From DAIPHL01 sp036771375 (GTDB taxonomy: Bacteria; Synergistota; Synergistia; Synergistales; Synergistaceae): 14,554 nt of DNA. How positions within the stretch are numbered: the stretch's first letter is position 1; each line of letters begins with the position of its first letter. This document shows, piece after piece, positions 1 through 8,411 of the stretch. The notes beneath the pieces were generated by a model. The model saw nothing but the letters and a program-made list of their open reading frames with translations. It was not told the origin of the DNA and searched no databases. The stretch is taken from contig DAIPHL010000045.1 in the NCBI GenBank assembly GCA_036771375.1, positions 1 through 14,554 of the forward strand, in the 5' to 3' direction. A program made the translations under genes and the position numbers.

Positions 1-429
1 CTGCACGATAAGATCGTATGCCGCCTTCGAGCTGTACGGTCCGTACTGCCCGAAGCCGGAAGAAGCGGCGTAGATCAGTTTGGGGTTGATTTCGTGCAGG
101 ATTTCATAGTTCAGTCCCAACTTCGCCATCGTACCCGGCTTATAGTTTTCGACGAGCACATCGGCTCCGGCGGCCAACTTTTTCAGGATCTCCCGTCCCC
201 GCTCCTCCTTCAGATTCAACGTCACGCTGCGTTTACTCCGATTGAGACCCATATAGTAGGCGCTGATCCCGTTTTTGTAGGGGCCGTACGCCCTGGAATC
301 GTCTCCGCCCTTCGGATTCTCCACCTTGACGACATCTGCACCCATGTCCGCGAGAAGCATCGTGCAGAATGGGCCGGCGAGCACCCTGGTGAGATCGATG
401 ACGCGCAATCCGCCCAACGGTTTTGACAT
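1..429 (-). CDS. Family III CoA-transferase (CaiB/BaiF type), N-terminal part only
   Basis: Family III CoA-transferases move coenzyme A between carboxylic acids in the cytoplasm through an aspartyl-CoA intermediate. The 143 visible residues begin MSKPLGGLRVIDLTRVLAGP and continue with the family's usual N-terminal landmarks: MLLADMGADVVKVENPKGGD (about residues 24-43), NRSKRSVTLNLK (about 63-74), and ADVLVENYKPGTMAKLGL (about 91-108). The end, SSGFGQYGPYSSKAAYDLIVQ, leads straight into the part expected to hold the catalytic aspartate, which lies outside the window. The ATG at 429 is preceded by GGAGGG with good spacing. The gene is cut by the window edge, not broken. It is separated from the upstream operon by a strong terminator, so it is its own transcription unit or heads one. 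Its acid substrate cannot be told from the sequence, and a link to nucleobase catabolism is not shown. Confidence 0.9.
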   Translation of the reverse strand, partial: MSKPLGGLRVIDLTRVLAGPFCTMLLADMGADVVKVENPKGGDDSRAYGPYKNGISAYYMGLNRSKRSVTLNLKEERGREILKKLAAGADVLVENYKPGTMAKLGLNYEILHEINPKLIYAASSGFGQYGPYSSKAAYDLIVQ

Positions 430-682
430 CAGGTTTATCCCTCCGCTCAAATTATATTACACTCTACGCGACCTGCTCTTTTGCTCTTGCGAACTTGTTA
501 TATAAATACATTTAACACTGGCTTTTTAGCATAATAACCGAGATATAGACAAAAAAACATGTCAATAGATGACAAATATCCCGACGGAATCAAGGCAGCT
601 CTTATAAAAAAACAGTTCTCAAGAGAGGGGACTCCATCCGAAAGTGACGGGTGGCATTCGGATGCGGTGGGCGCCGTTCACG
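430..682. other. Intergenic leader of the CoA-transferase gene
   Basis: This non-coding stretch is clearly richer in A and T than the flanking genes, especially at 445-565, as expected for a promoter region. On the minus strand there is a perfect TTGACA (560-565) and a perfect TATAAT (451-456), but neither has a partner at about 17 bases. A TATTAT (531-536) lies 23 bases from the TTGACA, which is too far. The promoter of the CoA-transferase gene is probably here, but I cannot place it. No small gene with a ribosome site is seen. Confidence 0.5.
635..664. repeat. Inverted repeat CATCCGAA / TTCGGATG
   Basis: Two perfect 8-base arms (635-642 and 657-664) are separated by 14 bases. The repeat lies between the operon terminator and the CoA-transferase gene, with no U-run after it on either strand. 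It could be an operator or a chance hairpin. No other copy was noticed in the window. Confidence 0.4.
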
Positions 683-713
683 AAAAAAGGCCGTGCCATG
701 AAAGCACGGCCTT
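683..713 (-). terminator. Rho-independent terminator of the seven-gene operon
   Basis: On the minus strand a perfect 10-base-pair stem (arms 687-696 and 704-713, GC core GGCCGTGC) closes a 7-base loop. It is followed directly by six T (683-688, overlapping the stem foot). It lies 26 bases after the amidohydrolase stop codon, the expected place for the end of that transcript. Confidence 0.9.
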
Positions 714-738
714 ACACACATCTGAGACAAGGCGTACA

Positions 739-1944
739 TCAGTGTCCCGGCGTCACGTCCACTCCGTTTCTGATGACGTAACGCGGAGCGTTGTGCTCCC
801 ATATCGCATGGTAGACATCCTCGGCGTCGAGAATGACGAGATCGGCGTTCCCTCCCGGCTCCAGAACATGCCCCTTCATTCCGAGGGCTCTTGCCGCGCT
901 GGTGGTGACCATATCGTAGATGGTCTCCATCCCCTCGAAGGTGGTCATCCAGAGAAGATGAACGGCGAGGAAGGCGACCTCCAACATGTTGTTCCGTCCG
1001 AACGGATAGTATGCGTCCGCGATGTCGTCCTGCCCCAGCGCGACGTTGACACCGGCCGCGACGAGGTCCTTGACGCGCGCATGAAGGGGACCGGTCTGCG
1101 GATCACTGACGAGCCCGATCCCGGCTTTTTTCAAGAGCGCGACGATCTTGCGGAAGTAATTCTCCTCGTAGAGCGCGATCGCCCGACAGTGCTGCGCCGT
1201 CGTCCGTCCCTGCATTCCCGTCTCGATCGTCTTGACCGCGTACATCTCGAGGGTGCGCTCGCCGGGGTCGCCGACGTCGTCCAACAACATCGAAAGACCC
1301 TTGTCATACTTCTTCGCGATCTCGAACATCCTGTCGATGTGCGCACGTTCGTCGGCGGCGGTGTACTCGATCCACGGAATTCCTCCCACGAAGTCCGCGC
1401 CCAGGTCCATCGCCTGCCGGACGTAGTCCTCCGCACCCGGATCCCTGACCACGCCGTCCTGCGGAAAGGCGACCACCTGAAGATCGACACGTCCCTTATA
1501 CTCCTCCCGGGCCTTTATGAGAGAGCGCACCCCCTCCAGTCTGGCCTTGGGGTCGACGTCGGCGAAGGCCCGGATATGGGTGTTTCCGTACTTCAGGGCG
1601 AGGTCGCAGGCTTTTCGGACGTTGGGGAGGATCCATGACTCGTCGTAGGCCTCCTTGAAGCGCGCAGCTTCCTCGATCGCCGTCATCGCACCGCCCATGC
1701 CGCCGTCGTGATAATTTCCGAGCGCCCCCTGCCCCGCCATCTCGAGCGTATAGACTTTACAGAGGTGAAGGTGTCCGTTGACGAACGATTCCGTGACGAG
1801 CCCACCCTCGGCATCGATCTCCTTCGTTGCGCCGCGAGAGGGTGCTCCCGGCGTGACTTCCGCGATCTTCCCGTCCTTTATGGCGATGGAGAAAAGCTCC
1901 TTGCCCCTCTTTCTCAGTCTCGCGTTTTTGATCATCATATCCAT
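739..1944 (-). CDS. Cytosine-deaminase-like amidohydrolase with altered active site
   Basis: This is a 401-residue cytoplasmic enzyme of the amidohydrolase superfamily, closest in layout to E. coli cytosine deaminase CodA, which hydrolyses an amino group from cytosine or isoguanine. Matching landmarks are FVNGHLHL (metal histidines 58 and 60), DLQVVAFPQDG (154-164, with the substrate-contacting Gln156 of CodA), TAQHCRA (metal His252) and LGQDDI (metal Asp306). The CodA segment VHCDEIDD aligns without gaps to MLLDDVGD (219-226). The metal-ligand histidine is therefore Leu220, and the catalytic glutamate is Asp223. The reading frame is intact through this spot. Start: ATG at 1944 with AGGAGG ten bases upstream. 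It is the last gene of the operon, 23 bases after the 2Fe-2S subunit gene. The family is clear; the reaction and even deaminase activity are not. A ring-opening hydrolase or a deaminase with different metal use are alternatives. Confidence 0.85.
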   Translation of the reverse strand: MDMMIKNARLRKRGKELFSIAIKDGKIAEVTPGAPSRGATKEIDAEGGLVTESFVNGHLHLCKVYTLEMAGQGALGNYHDGGMGGAMTAIEEAARFKEAYDESWILPNVRKACDLALKYGNTHIRAFADVDPKARLEGVRSLIKAREEYKGRVDLQVVAFPQDGVVRDPGAEDYVRQAMDLGADFVGGIPWIEYTAADERAHIDRMFEIAKKYDKGLSMLLDDVGDPGERTLEMYAVKTIETGMQGRTTAQHCRAIALYEENYFRKIVALLKKAGIGLVSDPQTGPLHARVKDLVAAGVNVALGQDDIADAYYPFGRNNMLEVAFLAVHLLWMTTFEGMETIYDMVTTSAARALGMKGHVLEPGGNADLVILDAEDVYHAIWEHNAPRYVIRNGVDVTPGH

Positions 1945-1967
1945 GGGTCGATCTCCTCCTTTTTATT

Positions 1968-2456
1968 TTACAACTCTTCTTTTTTCTTCTCCTGCATCTT
2001 TTTTCGCGCGATCATCGCAGCGTCCCATATGGTTTCATATCCCGTACAGCGACAGAGATGTTTGTTCAGGGCTTCTTCAAGCACTTCATCGGGGGTATCC
2101 GGATCCTTATCGAGCAGGGCGTAAAGCCGCATCACCAGGCCGGGGGTACAGAAACCGCACTGGATCGCGCCCGCCTCGATGAAGGCTTCCTGAATGGGGT
2201 GAAGCTTCCCGTCCTTCGCCAATCCCTCGATCGTGACGATCTCTGCGCCCTGCGCCTTCGTCGCCGGAACGACACAGCTCAACACCGCCGCGCCGTTCAT
2301 GACGACCGTGCAGGAACCACACTGTCCGGCGCCACAACCGACCTTCGTTCCCACGAGCCCGAGGGAATCGCGCAACACGTCGACGAGCATCACCCGTCCC
2401 TCTTCCAACACCACGGCCCGGGGTATCCCGTTGACGACCATTTCAAGAACGTTCAT
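1968..2456 (-). CDS. Molybdenum hydroxylase 2Fe-2S subunit (xanthine dehydrogenase type)
   Basis: This 162-residue iron-sulfur subunit passes electrons from the molybdenum centre of the large subunit to an outside acceptor. The N-terminal plant-type ferredoxin domain shows CGAGQCGSC (Cys41, 46, 49) and Cys61. The C-terminal four-helix domain shows CGFC (100, 103) and CRC (135, 137). All eight cluster ligands are present, and the length is normal for the family. The ATG at 2456 has GGAGG nine bases upstream. The stop of the large-subunit gene lies only 15 bases before it, so the two are co-transcribed and very likely form one enzyme. Whether the substrate is xanthine, another purine or a different N-heterocycle cannot be decided from this subunit. 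The tail is rich in Lys and Glu and is unremarkable. Confidence 0.95.
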   Translation of the reverse strand: MNVLEMVVNGIPRAVVLEEGRVMLVDVLRDSLGLVGTKVGCGAGQCGSCTVVMNGAAVLSCVVPATKAQGAEIVTIEGLAKDGKLHPIQEAFIEAGAIQCGFCTPGLVMRLYALLDKDPDTPDEVLEEALNKHLCRCTGYETIWDAAMIARKKMQEKKKEEL

Positions 2457-2471
2457 GAGCGAACACCTCCG

Positions 2472-4787
2472 CTAACCTTTCCTGGAGAGCGCTTCCAGCA
2501 CCACGTCCGGCGTGAGGGGAAGGCGCGTGAACTCGATCCCCGTCGCGTCCGCGACCGCGTTCAGGACGACCGGCGCGACCACGACGATCGGATGTTCCGC
2601 CACCGGCTTCGCGCTCCAGGGACCGACCTTGTTCGGGGTCTCCAGAATGAAAAAGGACTGTTTCTTCGGGATATCCCGCAGTTTCGGAATACGATAGCCG
2701 GAGAAGTTGGTGTTGCGTATCACCCCGTCCTTGAACACGATCTTCTCCATGAGCACTCCACCCAGCCCCTGCACGACGCCGCCGCGGATTTGCCCCTCGA
2801 CGAGCCTCGGGTTGATCGCCTTTCCGATGTCGAAGGCGGAGGCGAAGTGGAGAATTTCGATCCGCCCGCTCGACTTCTCGACGCGAAGGCTGCACGCCTG
2901 CGCCCCGAACGTCCAGCTGCTGGCGACGTTGCCCATCCCCGTCTCCGGGTCGGGGTCCTCGACGTCCGCCACCCGGTACCAGCCGGTCGCCTGGAGAGGC
3001 TCTCCGATCGTGTTCCCCGTCTTCGTCATGTACCCCCGCGAGAGCTGCCCCAGGGAAAGCGTATCGCCGGTGTTCCGGTGGGTGTAGACCCCGACCGCGT
3101 AGTCGACGAGCTCCGGTTCACAGTGCCATACCAGACAGGCGTTCTTCCGGCCGAGGTCGATCAGGCGCGAAGCCGCACTCTGAATGGCCCGCCCGCCGCG
3201 ATACGTCTGGAGAGAAGCGACGGTCATCCACTCCCAGGGATTGTGCTGGGTGTCCACGAAGTTGCTGACACTGACCTTTTCGATCGGGATCTGCAGGACC
3301 TCGGCCGCCATCTGTGCAAACACCGTGAAAACGCCCTGTCCCATCTCGATCCCGGCCAAATTGACGAAGGCGCATCCGTCCGGGTTCATGTGTATCGCAC
3401 AGGTCGAACCCGCGTTGGCGGCGTGCTTGGGCGATTTGAACATGGCCGCGAAACCCCTGCCGTAACAGTACCTCTCGTCCTCGGGAGGGAGTTCCTCCTT
3501 GTAGATCGCTTCGCGCACCGCATCGAGGCATCCGGGGAGGTCGCCCATATCTTCCTTCATCACCTGCCCGACCGAGTTCACGCGCCCCGGGGCCAGAAAG
3601 TTCTTCTTCAGAAGCGCCTCGTGCGGCATGCCGAGCTTCTTCGCGAGCATATCCAGCAAGCGCCCCACCATGAACTCGCCCTCGGGGTGTCCGTAGCCCC
3701 TGAAGGCCCCCACAGGCGGCGAATTTGTATATACCCCGTAGGAGTCGACGTGGCAGTTCGGGATCTCGTAAGGACCCGTACAGTTGTGCCCCGCCACGGT
3801 ATCGACGAAGAGGCCCGTGTCGCCGAAGGCGCCGTCCGCGAAATACATCTTTGCCGAAAGAGCCGTCAATGTGCCGTCTTTTTTGGCTCCCAGCTTCATG
3901 GAACCCTTCATGCCGCGCCCGAGGAGGGTGCCGGTGAAGATCTCCTGCCTCGTCAGGATGAGCTTGACCGCATAGCCGGGGACGAAACTCGCCGTCCAGG
4001 CGACCAGAGGCTCCATGGCGACATCCGACTTGCCTCCGAAACCGCCGCCGAGGAACGGCGAGTGAACGCGGATACGGCTGGTCTCCATCTTGAACATGGC
4101 ACCGAGGACATCCCGCAGGATGAACGGCCCCTGCTGCGACGCCCATATCTCCATGGACTCTTTTTTCGAGTCGAAGCGGCAGATGGCCCCATGCGGTTCA
4201 AGAGCCGCGTGGCTGCTCAGGGGAAATTCGAAATCCGACTCCACAGTCACGTCCGCCTCGGCAAAGCCCCTTTCCGCGTCGCCCTTCCGGAGTTTGTAAT
4301 GATGGAAGACGTTGGTCCCCGGAATCGGGAAGACGCACGACTCGACCCTCCAGTAGTCCTCCACCCTGTCATGGACCAGGGGCGCGCCCTCCTGGGCGGC
4401 CTCTATCGGATCCAGGACGTACGGCAACGGTTCGTACTCCACCTTGATCTTGGCGAGCGCCGCCTGGGCCTGCTGCGACGTTCTCGCGATCACGACCGCA
4501 ACCGGCTCCCCCGCGTGGCGGACCTTCTCGAACGCGACGGCCGGCTGATCCACCAGACAGGCCCCGAAGAGCATCGGCCGGTCTTGGCCGCTCAACACCT
4601 TGACCACTCCGGGCATCGTCTCGGCTTCCGACTTGTCCACCTTCTTTATGCGAGCATGGGGAACCCCCGCTCTCAACACCTTGGCGAAGAGCATGTTCGG
4701 GACCGTCAGATCCGCGATGAAGATCGGCTCTCCGGTCACCTTCGCCACGGCGTCAACCCGGTCGATGTTTTTTCCTACGTAGCGCAA
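2472..4787 (-). CDS. Molybdenum hydroxylase large subunit (xanthine dehydrogenase type)
   Basis: This 771-residue molybdopterin-binding subunit hydroxylates an aromatic heterocycle or aldehyde using water. The N-terminal hammerhead domain (about 1-125) begins RYVGKNIDRVDAVAKVTGE. The molybdopterin domains follow with GGGFGGKSD (247-255), AFRGYGHPEG (361-370, including the Arg of the XDH AFRG motif) and EMGQGVFT (481-488). The catalytic glutamate is retained at 731, but in PVAEHP rather than the usual GVGEPP. I chose the TTG at 4787, not the TTG at 4817: GGAGG sits seven bases before 4787, and translation from there starts exactly at the family's conserved N-terminus. It is 67 bases after the permease gene. 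No FAD-binding subunit and no XdhC-type maturation gene is present in the operon. Xanthine is the likeliest substrate by context, but nicotinate-like and other heterocycles remain possible. Confidence 0.9.
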   Translation of the reverse strand: MRYVGKNIDRVDAVAKVTGEPIFIADLTVPNMLFAKVLRAGVPHARIKKVDKSEAETMPGVVKVLSGQDRPMLFGACLVDQPAVAFEKVRHAGEPVAVVIARTSQQAQAALAKIKVEYEPLPYVLDPIEAAQEGAPLVHDRVEDYWRVESCVFPIPGTNVFHHYKLRKGDAERGFAEADVTVESDFEFPLSSHAALEPHGAICRFDSKKESMEIWASQQGPFILRDVLGAMFKMETSRIRVHSPFLGGGFGGKSDVAMEPLVAWTASFVPGYAVKLILTRQEIFTGTLLGRGMKGSMKLGAKKDGTLTALSAKMYFADGAFGDTGLFVDTVAGHNCTGPYEIPNCHVDSYGVYTNSPPVGAFRGYGHPEGEFMVGRLLDMLAKKLGMPHEALLKKNFLAPGRVNSVGQVMKEDMGDLPGCLDAVREAIYKEELPPEDERYCYGRGFAAMFKSPKHAANAGSTCAIHMNPDGCAFVNLAGIEMGQGVFTVFAQMAAEVLQIPIEKVSVSNFVDTQHNPWEWMTVASLQTYRGGRAIQSAASRLIDLGRKNACLVWHCEPELVDYAVGVYTHRNTGDTLSLGQLSRGYMTKTGNTIGEPLQATGWYRVADVEDPDPETGMGNVASSWTFGAQACSLRVEKSSGRIEILHFASAFDIGKAINPRLVEGQIRGGVVQGLGGVLMEKIVFKDGVIRNTNFSGYRIPKLRDIPKKQSFFILETPNKVGPWSAKPVAEHPIVVVAPVVLNAVADATGIEFTRLPLTPDVVLEALSRKG

Positions 4788-4854
4788 TGACTTGCCTCCT
4801 TTTCTCTCTTTTCCCAAAAATGGCGATTCGTACGGCCGCCCTTTTTTCAGGAAG

Positions 4855-5808
4855 TCATCCTCCCTTTTCCTCCCTGCGGTAGGGCTTCAAAAGTCCGGCG
4901 GGCGCGCCCGCTCCGCTCGAAGAACCGATCACCAGCGCGACGATCGTCACGACGTAGGGGATCATCAAAAACAGGTGAAAGGGAATCGTGACCCCCATCC
5001 CCTGTATCCTCAGCTGAAGCGCGTCGAGAAAACCGAACATGAGGGCTCCCAAAGTGGCTCCAACCGGATCCCACCGGCCGAATATGACCATTGCGATCGC
5101 GACCCAGCCACGCCCTCCGATGATATCGAGCAGAAACATATTGTTGTGTGCCAACGTCAAAAACGCTCCGCCGACCCCCATCAAAACGCCGCCGACGGCA
5201 AGGCAGAGGGTGCGGACCAGATTCACGTCGATGCCCACCGTATCGGCCGCGAAGGGATTCTCTCCCACCGTCCGGACGGCGAGCCCCCATTTGGTCTTGT
5301 ACAGAAACACCCAGAGGAGCCCGACCAGAACCATCGCGATGTAGACCAGCGCGTACTGATTGAACAACATCTCCCCGAGAATCGGGATCTTGCAGAGCCC
5401 GGGAACGGCGATCTTCACGAAGGGCGTGATCGTCGGAGGAACGGTCGGCGCGCCGACGACAAGTCGGTAGACGTACATCGCGAGCCCCGTCGAGAGGAGG
5501 GTGAGCCCCAGACCGGAGACGTGCTGGGACAAGCCGAGGTACACGGCGAGAAAGGCCATCACGAGCCCAAAAACCAGCCCGACCGCGGCGGCGACCAGGA
5601 TTCCCGTCCAGAGCGATCCGGTCTGGAGGGTTGCGAGAAAGCCGGTAACGGCCCCCATCAACATGATTCCCTCGATCCCGAGGTTCAGGACACCGGAGCG
5701 CTCCACGAGAACCTCCCCCATCGCGGCGAAGACGATCGGCGTGGCCATGCGCACGGAGGCGGAGAGAAGACCCGCCAGAAACGATGCGGTCAACATCTCG
5801 GCAAGCAT
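4855..5808 (-). CDS. ABC transporter permease, BMP/nucleoside type (second permease)
   Basis: A 317-residue inner-membrane permease of the family that includes B. subtilis NupQ (YufQ) and the branched-chain amino-acid permeases. Most of the chain is hydrophobic, forming roughly eight to nine membrane segments. The family hallmark GEVLVERSGVLNLGIEGIML lies near residues 31-50. The cytoplasmic coupling loop is GLAVRTVGENPFAADTVGID (about 190-209). It pairs with the other permease to form the import channel. The ATG at 5808 shares one base with the stop codon of the upstream permease (TGATG), which indicates translational coupling. The C-terminal tail after the last membrane span is Gly/Ala then basic. 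The family supports a nucleoside or nucleobase cargo; the exact one is inferred only from the operon. Confidence 0.93.
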   Translation of the reverse strand: MLAEMLTASFLAGLLSASVRMATPIVFAAMGEVLVERSGVLNLGIEGIMLMGAVTGFLATLQTGSLWTGILVAAAVGLVFGLVMAFLAVYLGLSQHVSGLGLTLLSTGLAMYVYRLVVGAPTVPPTITPFVKIAVPGLCKIPILGEMLFNQYALVYIAMVLVGLLWVFLYKTKWGLAVRTVGENPFAADTVGIDVNLVRTLCLAVGGVLMGVGGAFLTLAHNNMFLLDIIGGRGWVAIAMVIFGRWDPVGATLGALMFGFLDALQLRIQGMGVTIPFHLFLMIPYVVTIVALVIGSSSGAGAPAGLLKPYRREEKGG

Positions 5809-6869
5809 CAGTCTTTCACCACCTTGATACGATACTCGGTCAAAAGGAGCGCGATCAACATGACGATGAGAGCCATCCCCTGAATGACCTCTGCGATGTA
5901 GACGGGAACGCCGGTCATCCGGCTCATCGACTGGGCACCGACGATGATCACGCTGAAGAAAAACGCCGACAGGGCCGTGCCGATCGGATGCAGCCGTCCC
6001 AGCATGGCGATCGGAATACCGGAATAGCCGTAGCCGGGAGAGATGTCCATGAGGAGATGGAAGTGGATGCCTGCGACCTCCATGACACCCGCCAGGCCGG
6101 CCAGGCCGCCCGAGATCAGAGCGGTGAGAAAGACGATCTTCGTGTTGTTTATGCCACCGAAGAAAGACGCCGTGGGGTTGACGCCCACCGCTTTCGTCTC
6201 ATACCCCAGCACGGTCTTCGAGTTGATGAACCAGATCACCAAAACCATGACAAGCGCAAGAAGGATGCCGACGTGAAAGCGTGAGCGCGCGAGAAGGACG
6301 GGCAGACGCGCCGCATCGACGATGCCCGCGGATCTCGGCCAGCTTGAATTCGGCTGCTGCATCGGGCCGAAGAGCAAAAACCCCATGATATGGAACATGA
6401 CATAGTTCAGGATGAGGGTGGTTACAACGTCGTCGACCTTGAGCTTCATCTTCAGAAGCGCGGGAATGAAGGCCCAGGCTCCCCCGGCGACGAAACCCGT
6501 CACGAGTATGAGCGGCAACAGCACCATCATCGGAGTCCCCTCCGGCGCGTTGATCCCGATCGCGGCCGCGACGATGGCGCCGGCCATCAGCTGTCCCTCC
6601 GCTCCGATGTTCCAGAACTTGGCGCGGAAGGCGAAGGCGACGGCAAGCCCCGTCAGGATGAGAGGACAGGCTTTGACGCAGGTCTCGAGGATGTTGTATC
6701 GGGTTCCGAGCGCTCCCTTGAAGAGGGTGATGTACGACAGCTTGAGGTCTCCCCCGGCGAAAAGAATGGGGATCGCCGCCAGAATCAACGTCACGACGAT
6801 CGCAGCGACGGGAACCAGAAGCTGAAGCCAGTGCGGGAGCGGACAGCGTTTGGCGAGGACTATGCGCAT
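5808..6869 (-). CDS. ABC transporter permease, BMP/nucleoside type (first permease)
   Basis: A 353-residue inner-membrane permease resembling B. subtilis NupP (YufP), longer at the N-terminus than its partner, as is usual for this pair. The first membrane span lies at about 13-41. Family landmarks include LTGLAVAFAFRAKFWNIGAE (about 72-91) and DDVVTTLILNYV (about 145-156). The coupling loop is GYETKAVGVNPTASFFGG (about 225-242). I start at the ATG at 6869. The frame is open far upstream, but only inside the ATPase gene, where it reads as Arg/Gly-rich non-protein sequence. The ATG overlaps the ATPase stop by ten bases. The upstream GGGTGAGAG gives only a modest ribosome site, consistent with coupled translation. 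Confidence 0.93.
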   Translation of the reverse strand: MRIVLAKRCPLPHWLQLLVPVAAIVVTLILAAIPILFAGGDLKLSYITLFKGALGTRYNILETCVKACPLILTGLAVAFAFRAKFWNIGAEGQLMAGAIVAAAIGINAPEGTPMMVLLPLILVTGFVAGGAWAFIPALLKMKLKVDDVVTTLILNYVMFHIMGFLLFGPMQQPNSSWPRSAGIVDAARLPVLLARSRFHVGILLALVMVLVIWFINSKTVLGYETKAVGVNPTASFFGGINNTKIVFLTALISGGLAGLAGVMEVAGIHFHLLMDISPGYGYSGIPIAMLGRLHPIGTALSAFFFSVIIVGAQSMSRMTGVPVYIAEVIQGMALIVMLIALLLTEYRIKVVKD

Positions 6870-8383
6870 CGCTCTCTCACCCCGCTCATCCAGAGGCCGA
6901 TCCGCTCTCTTCTTGCTTCCTCGATGGAGACGATCCCCATGAAGGAGCCATTGTACATGACCGCAATCCGATCGCTCAGGGCAAAGACTTCGTCCAGGTC
7001 CTCCGAGATCAGCAGAACCGCGGCTCCGGCGTCCCGGACCTCTCTGATTCTGCCGTGGATATATTCGACGGCCCCGACGTCCAAGCCGCGAGTCGGCTGC
7101 GCCGCCACCATCAGGCTCGGCGAGGAGGAGATCTCCCGGGCCAGAATCAACTTCTGCAGGTTCCCTCCGGAAAGGCACTGAGCCAGGAGCTTGCGGCTCG
7201 GCGTTTTCACGCCGAACTCGCGGATCGCACGATCCGAATACTCGGCAATGGCCCTGTGGTCGAGCAAGCGTCCGGAGCGAAAGCGACCATGGTTTTCAAG
7301 AATGAGGTTGTCCTCGATGGAGAGCTCCAGCAGAAGCCCCGTGGTCATCCGATCCTCCGGGACCCTTGCCATTCCGGCTTCGATCCGGCTGTATGGCCTT
7401 CCGTCAGGAAGCGTCTCTTTGTTCATCACGACCTCGCCGGCCGATGGCACCTTCGTTCCAAAGAGGATTTCGGCAAGCTCACGCTGTCCGTTTCCCGAAA
7501 CGCCCGCAATGCCCAAAACCTCTCCACCATACACGTCGAAAGAGAGATCATCGACCGCACAAACGCCCTTATCGTTGTAGGCGGAAAGACCTCTCACCTC
7601 CAAAATCGGCGCTTCGGAGCGCTTCCCGGCCGATGGAGCGATCTTTCGTTCATCGAGCGAGCGCCCCACCATCAGGTTCGCCATCTCGGAAGCGTCGGTC
7701 TCCTCTATCTTCCGTTCGGCCATGACCTTGCCGTGCCGCAGGACAAGGACTCTGTCACATATTTCACTGACCTCGTAAAGTTTGTGAGAGATAAAGACGA
7801 TGGAACAACCTTCGGACGCGAGCGTGCGCAACGTGGCAAAGAGCTCCTTTGTCTCCGGTGGGGAGAGGACGGCGGTCGGCTCGTCCAGGATCAGAATGCG
7901 CGCGTCGCGATAGAGAGCCTTGAGTATCTCGACCTTCTGTTTGCCGCCTACCGGCAGGGACCAGACCTTCGCGTCGGGATCCACATAGAGGCCGAAACGC
8001 TCCTGCAACGCGAGAAGCTTCCGGCGGGCGCCCGCGAGATCCAAAAAGAACGTCTCCCTGGGACCGCCCACGATGACGTTTTCGAGGACGGTCTGTGCAG
8101 GGACGAGGGTAAAATGCTGATGCACCATTCCGATACCGCATCGTATCGCGTCCAGTGGCGACCGGAAGTGCCGCCGCTCCCCCTCGACGTAAATTTCCCC
8201 TCCATCGATTCCGTAGTAACCAAAAAGAACGTTCATCAGCGTCGTTTTGCCCGCTCCGTTCTCACCTAAAAGTCCGCAAATTTCTCCGGGGTAGAGGCTT
8301 AGATTCACGTCTTCATTAGCCACGACATCCAGGAACACTTTTTTTATGTTGCGCATCTCGGCAACCGGTGTTCGTTCCGTCAA
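6860..8383 (-). CDS. ABC transporter ATPase with two nucleotide-binding domains
   Basis: A 507-residue cytoplasmic ATPase that powers the two permeases, like B. subtilis NupO (YufO). The first domain is complete: Walker A GENGAGKTT (40-48), Q-loop Gln89, signature LPVGGKQ (143-149) and Walker B ILILDEP (163-169). The second domain is degenerate, as is normal for this family. Its Walker A is GVSGNGQ, without the usual lysine. The signature LSGGNLQ is good, but the Walker B region reads LMVAAQPTRGLDVGA, without Asp-Glu. Only one of the two ATP sites should therefore hydrolyse well. The start is the TTG at 8383, eight bases after GGAGG; the frame is open further upstream but only across the hairpin region. 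The next ATG, ten codons in, has no ribosome site. It lies 147 bases after the binding-protein gene. Confidence 0.93.
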   Translation of the reverse strand: MTERTPVAEMRNIKKVFLDVVANEDVNLSLYPGEICGLLGENGAGKTTLMNVLFGYYGIDGGEIYVEGERRHFRSPLDAIRCGIGMVHQHFTLVPAQTVLENVIVGGPRETFFLDLAGARRKLLALQERFGLYVDPDAKVWSLPVGGKQKVEILKALYRDARILILDEPTAVLSPPETKELFATLRTLASEGCSIVFISHKLYEVSEICDRVLVLRHGKVMAERKIEETDASEMANLMVGRSLDERKIAPSAGKRSEAPILEVRGLSAYNDKGVCAVDDLSFDVYGGEVLGIAGVSGNGQRELAEILFGTKVPSAGEVVMNKETLPDGRPYSRIEAGMARVPEDRMTTGLLLELSIEDNLILENHGRFRSGRLLDHRAIAEYSDRAIREFGVKTPSRKLLAQCLSGGNLQKLILAREISSSPSLMVAAQPTRGLDVGAVEYIHGRIREVRDAGAAVLLISEDLDEVFALSDRIAVMYNGSFMGIVSIEEARRERIGLWMSGVRERCA

Positions 8384-8411
8384 GACCCGGACCTCCTTCC
8401 TTACTGCGGCG

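Noticed and set aside
451..565. TTGACA (560-565) and TATAAT (451-456) as a promoter for the CoA-transferase gene
   Set aside because: They are nearly 100 bases apart and neither has a partner at 16-18 bases. The TATAAT would also start transcription inside the ribosome site.
2058..4790. Stop-free plus-strand frame of about 910 codons opposite the molybdenum hydroxylase genes
   Set aside because: It is the antisense shadow of two clearly identified GC-rich genes. Its translation is rich in His, Arg and Asp without any domain, and the cysteine clusters and molybdopterin motifs are on the other strand.
6870..7178. Upstream extension of the first permease frame
   Set aside because: The extra codons overlap the ATPase gene and read as Arg/Gly-rich low-quality sequence. 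The ATG at 6869 gives the family's normal N-terminus.
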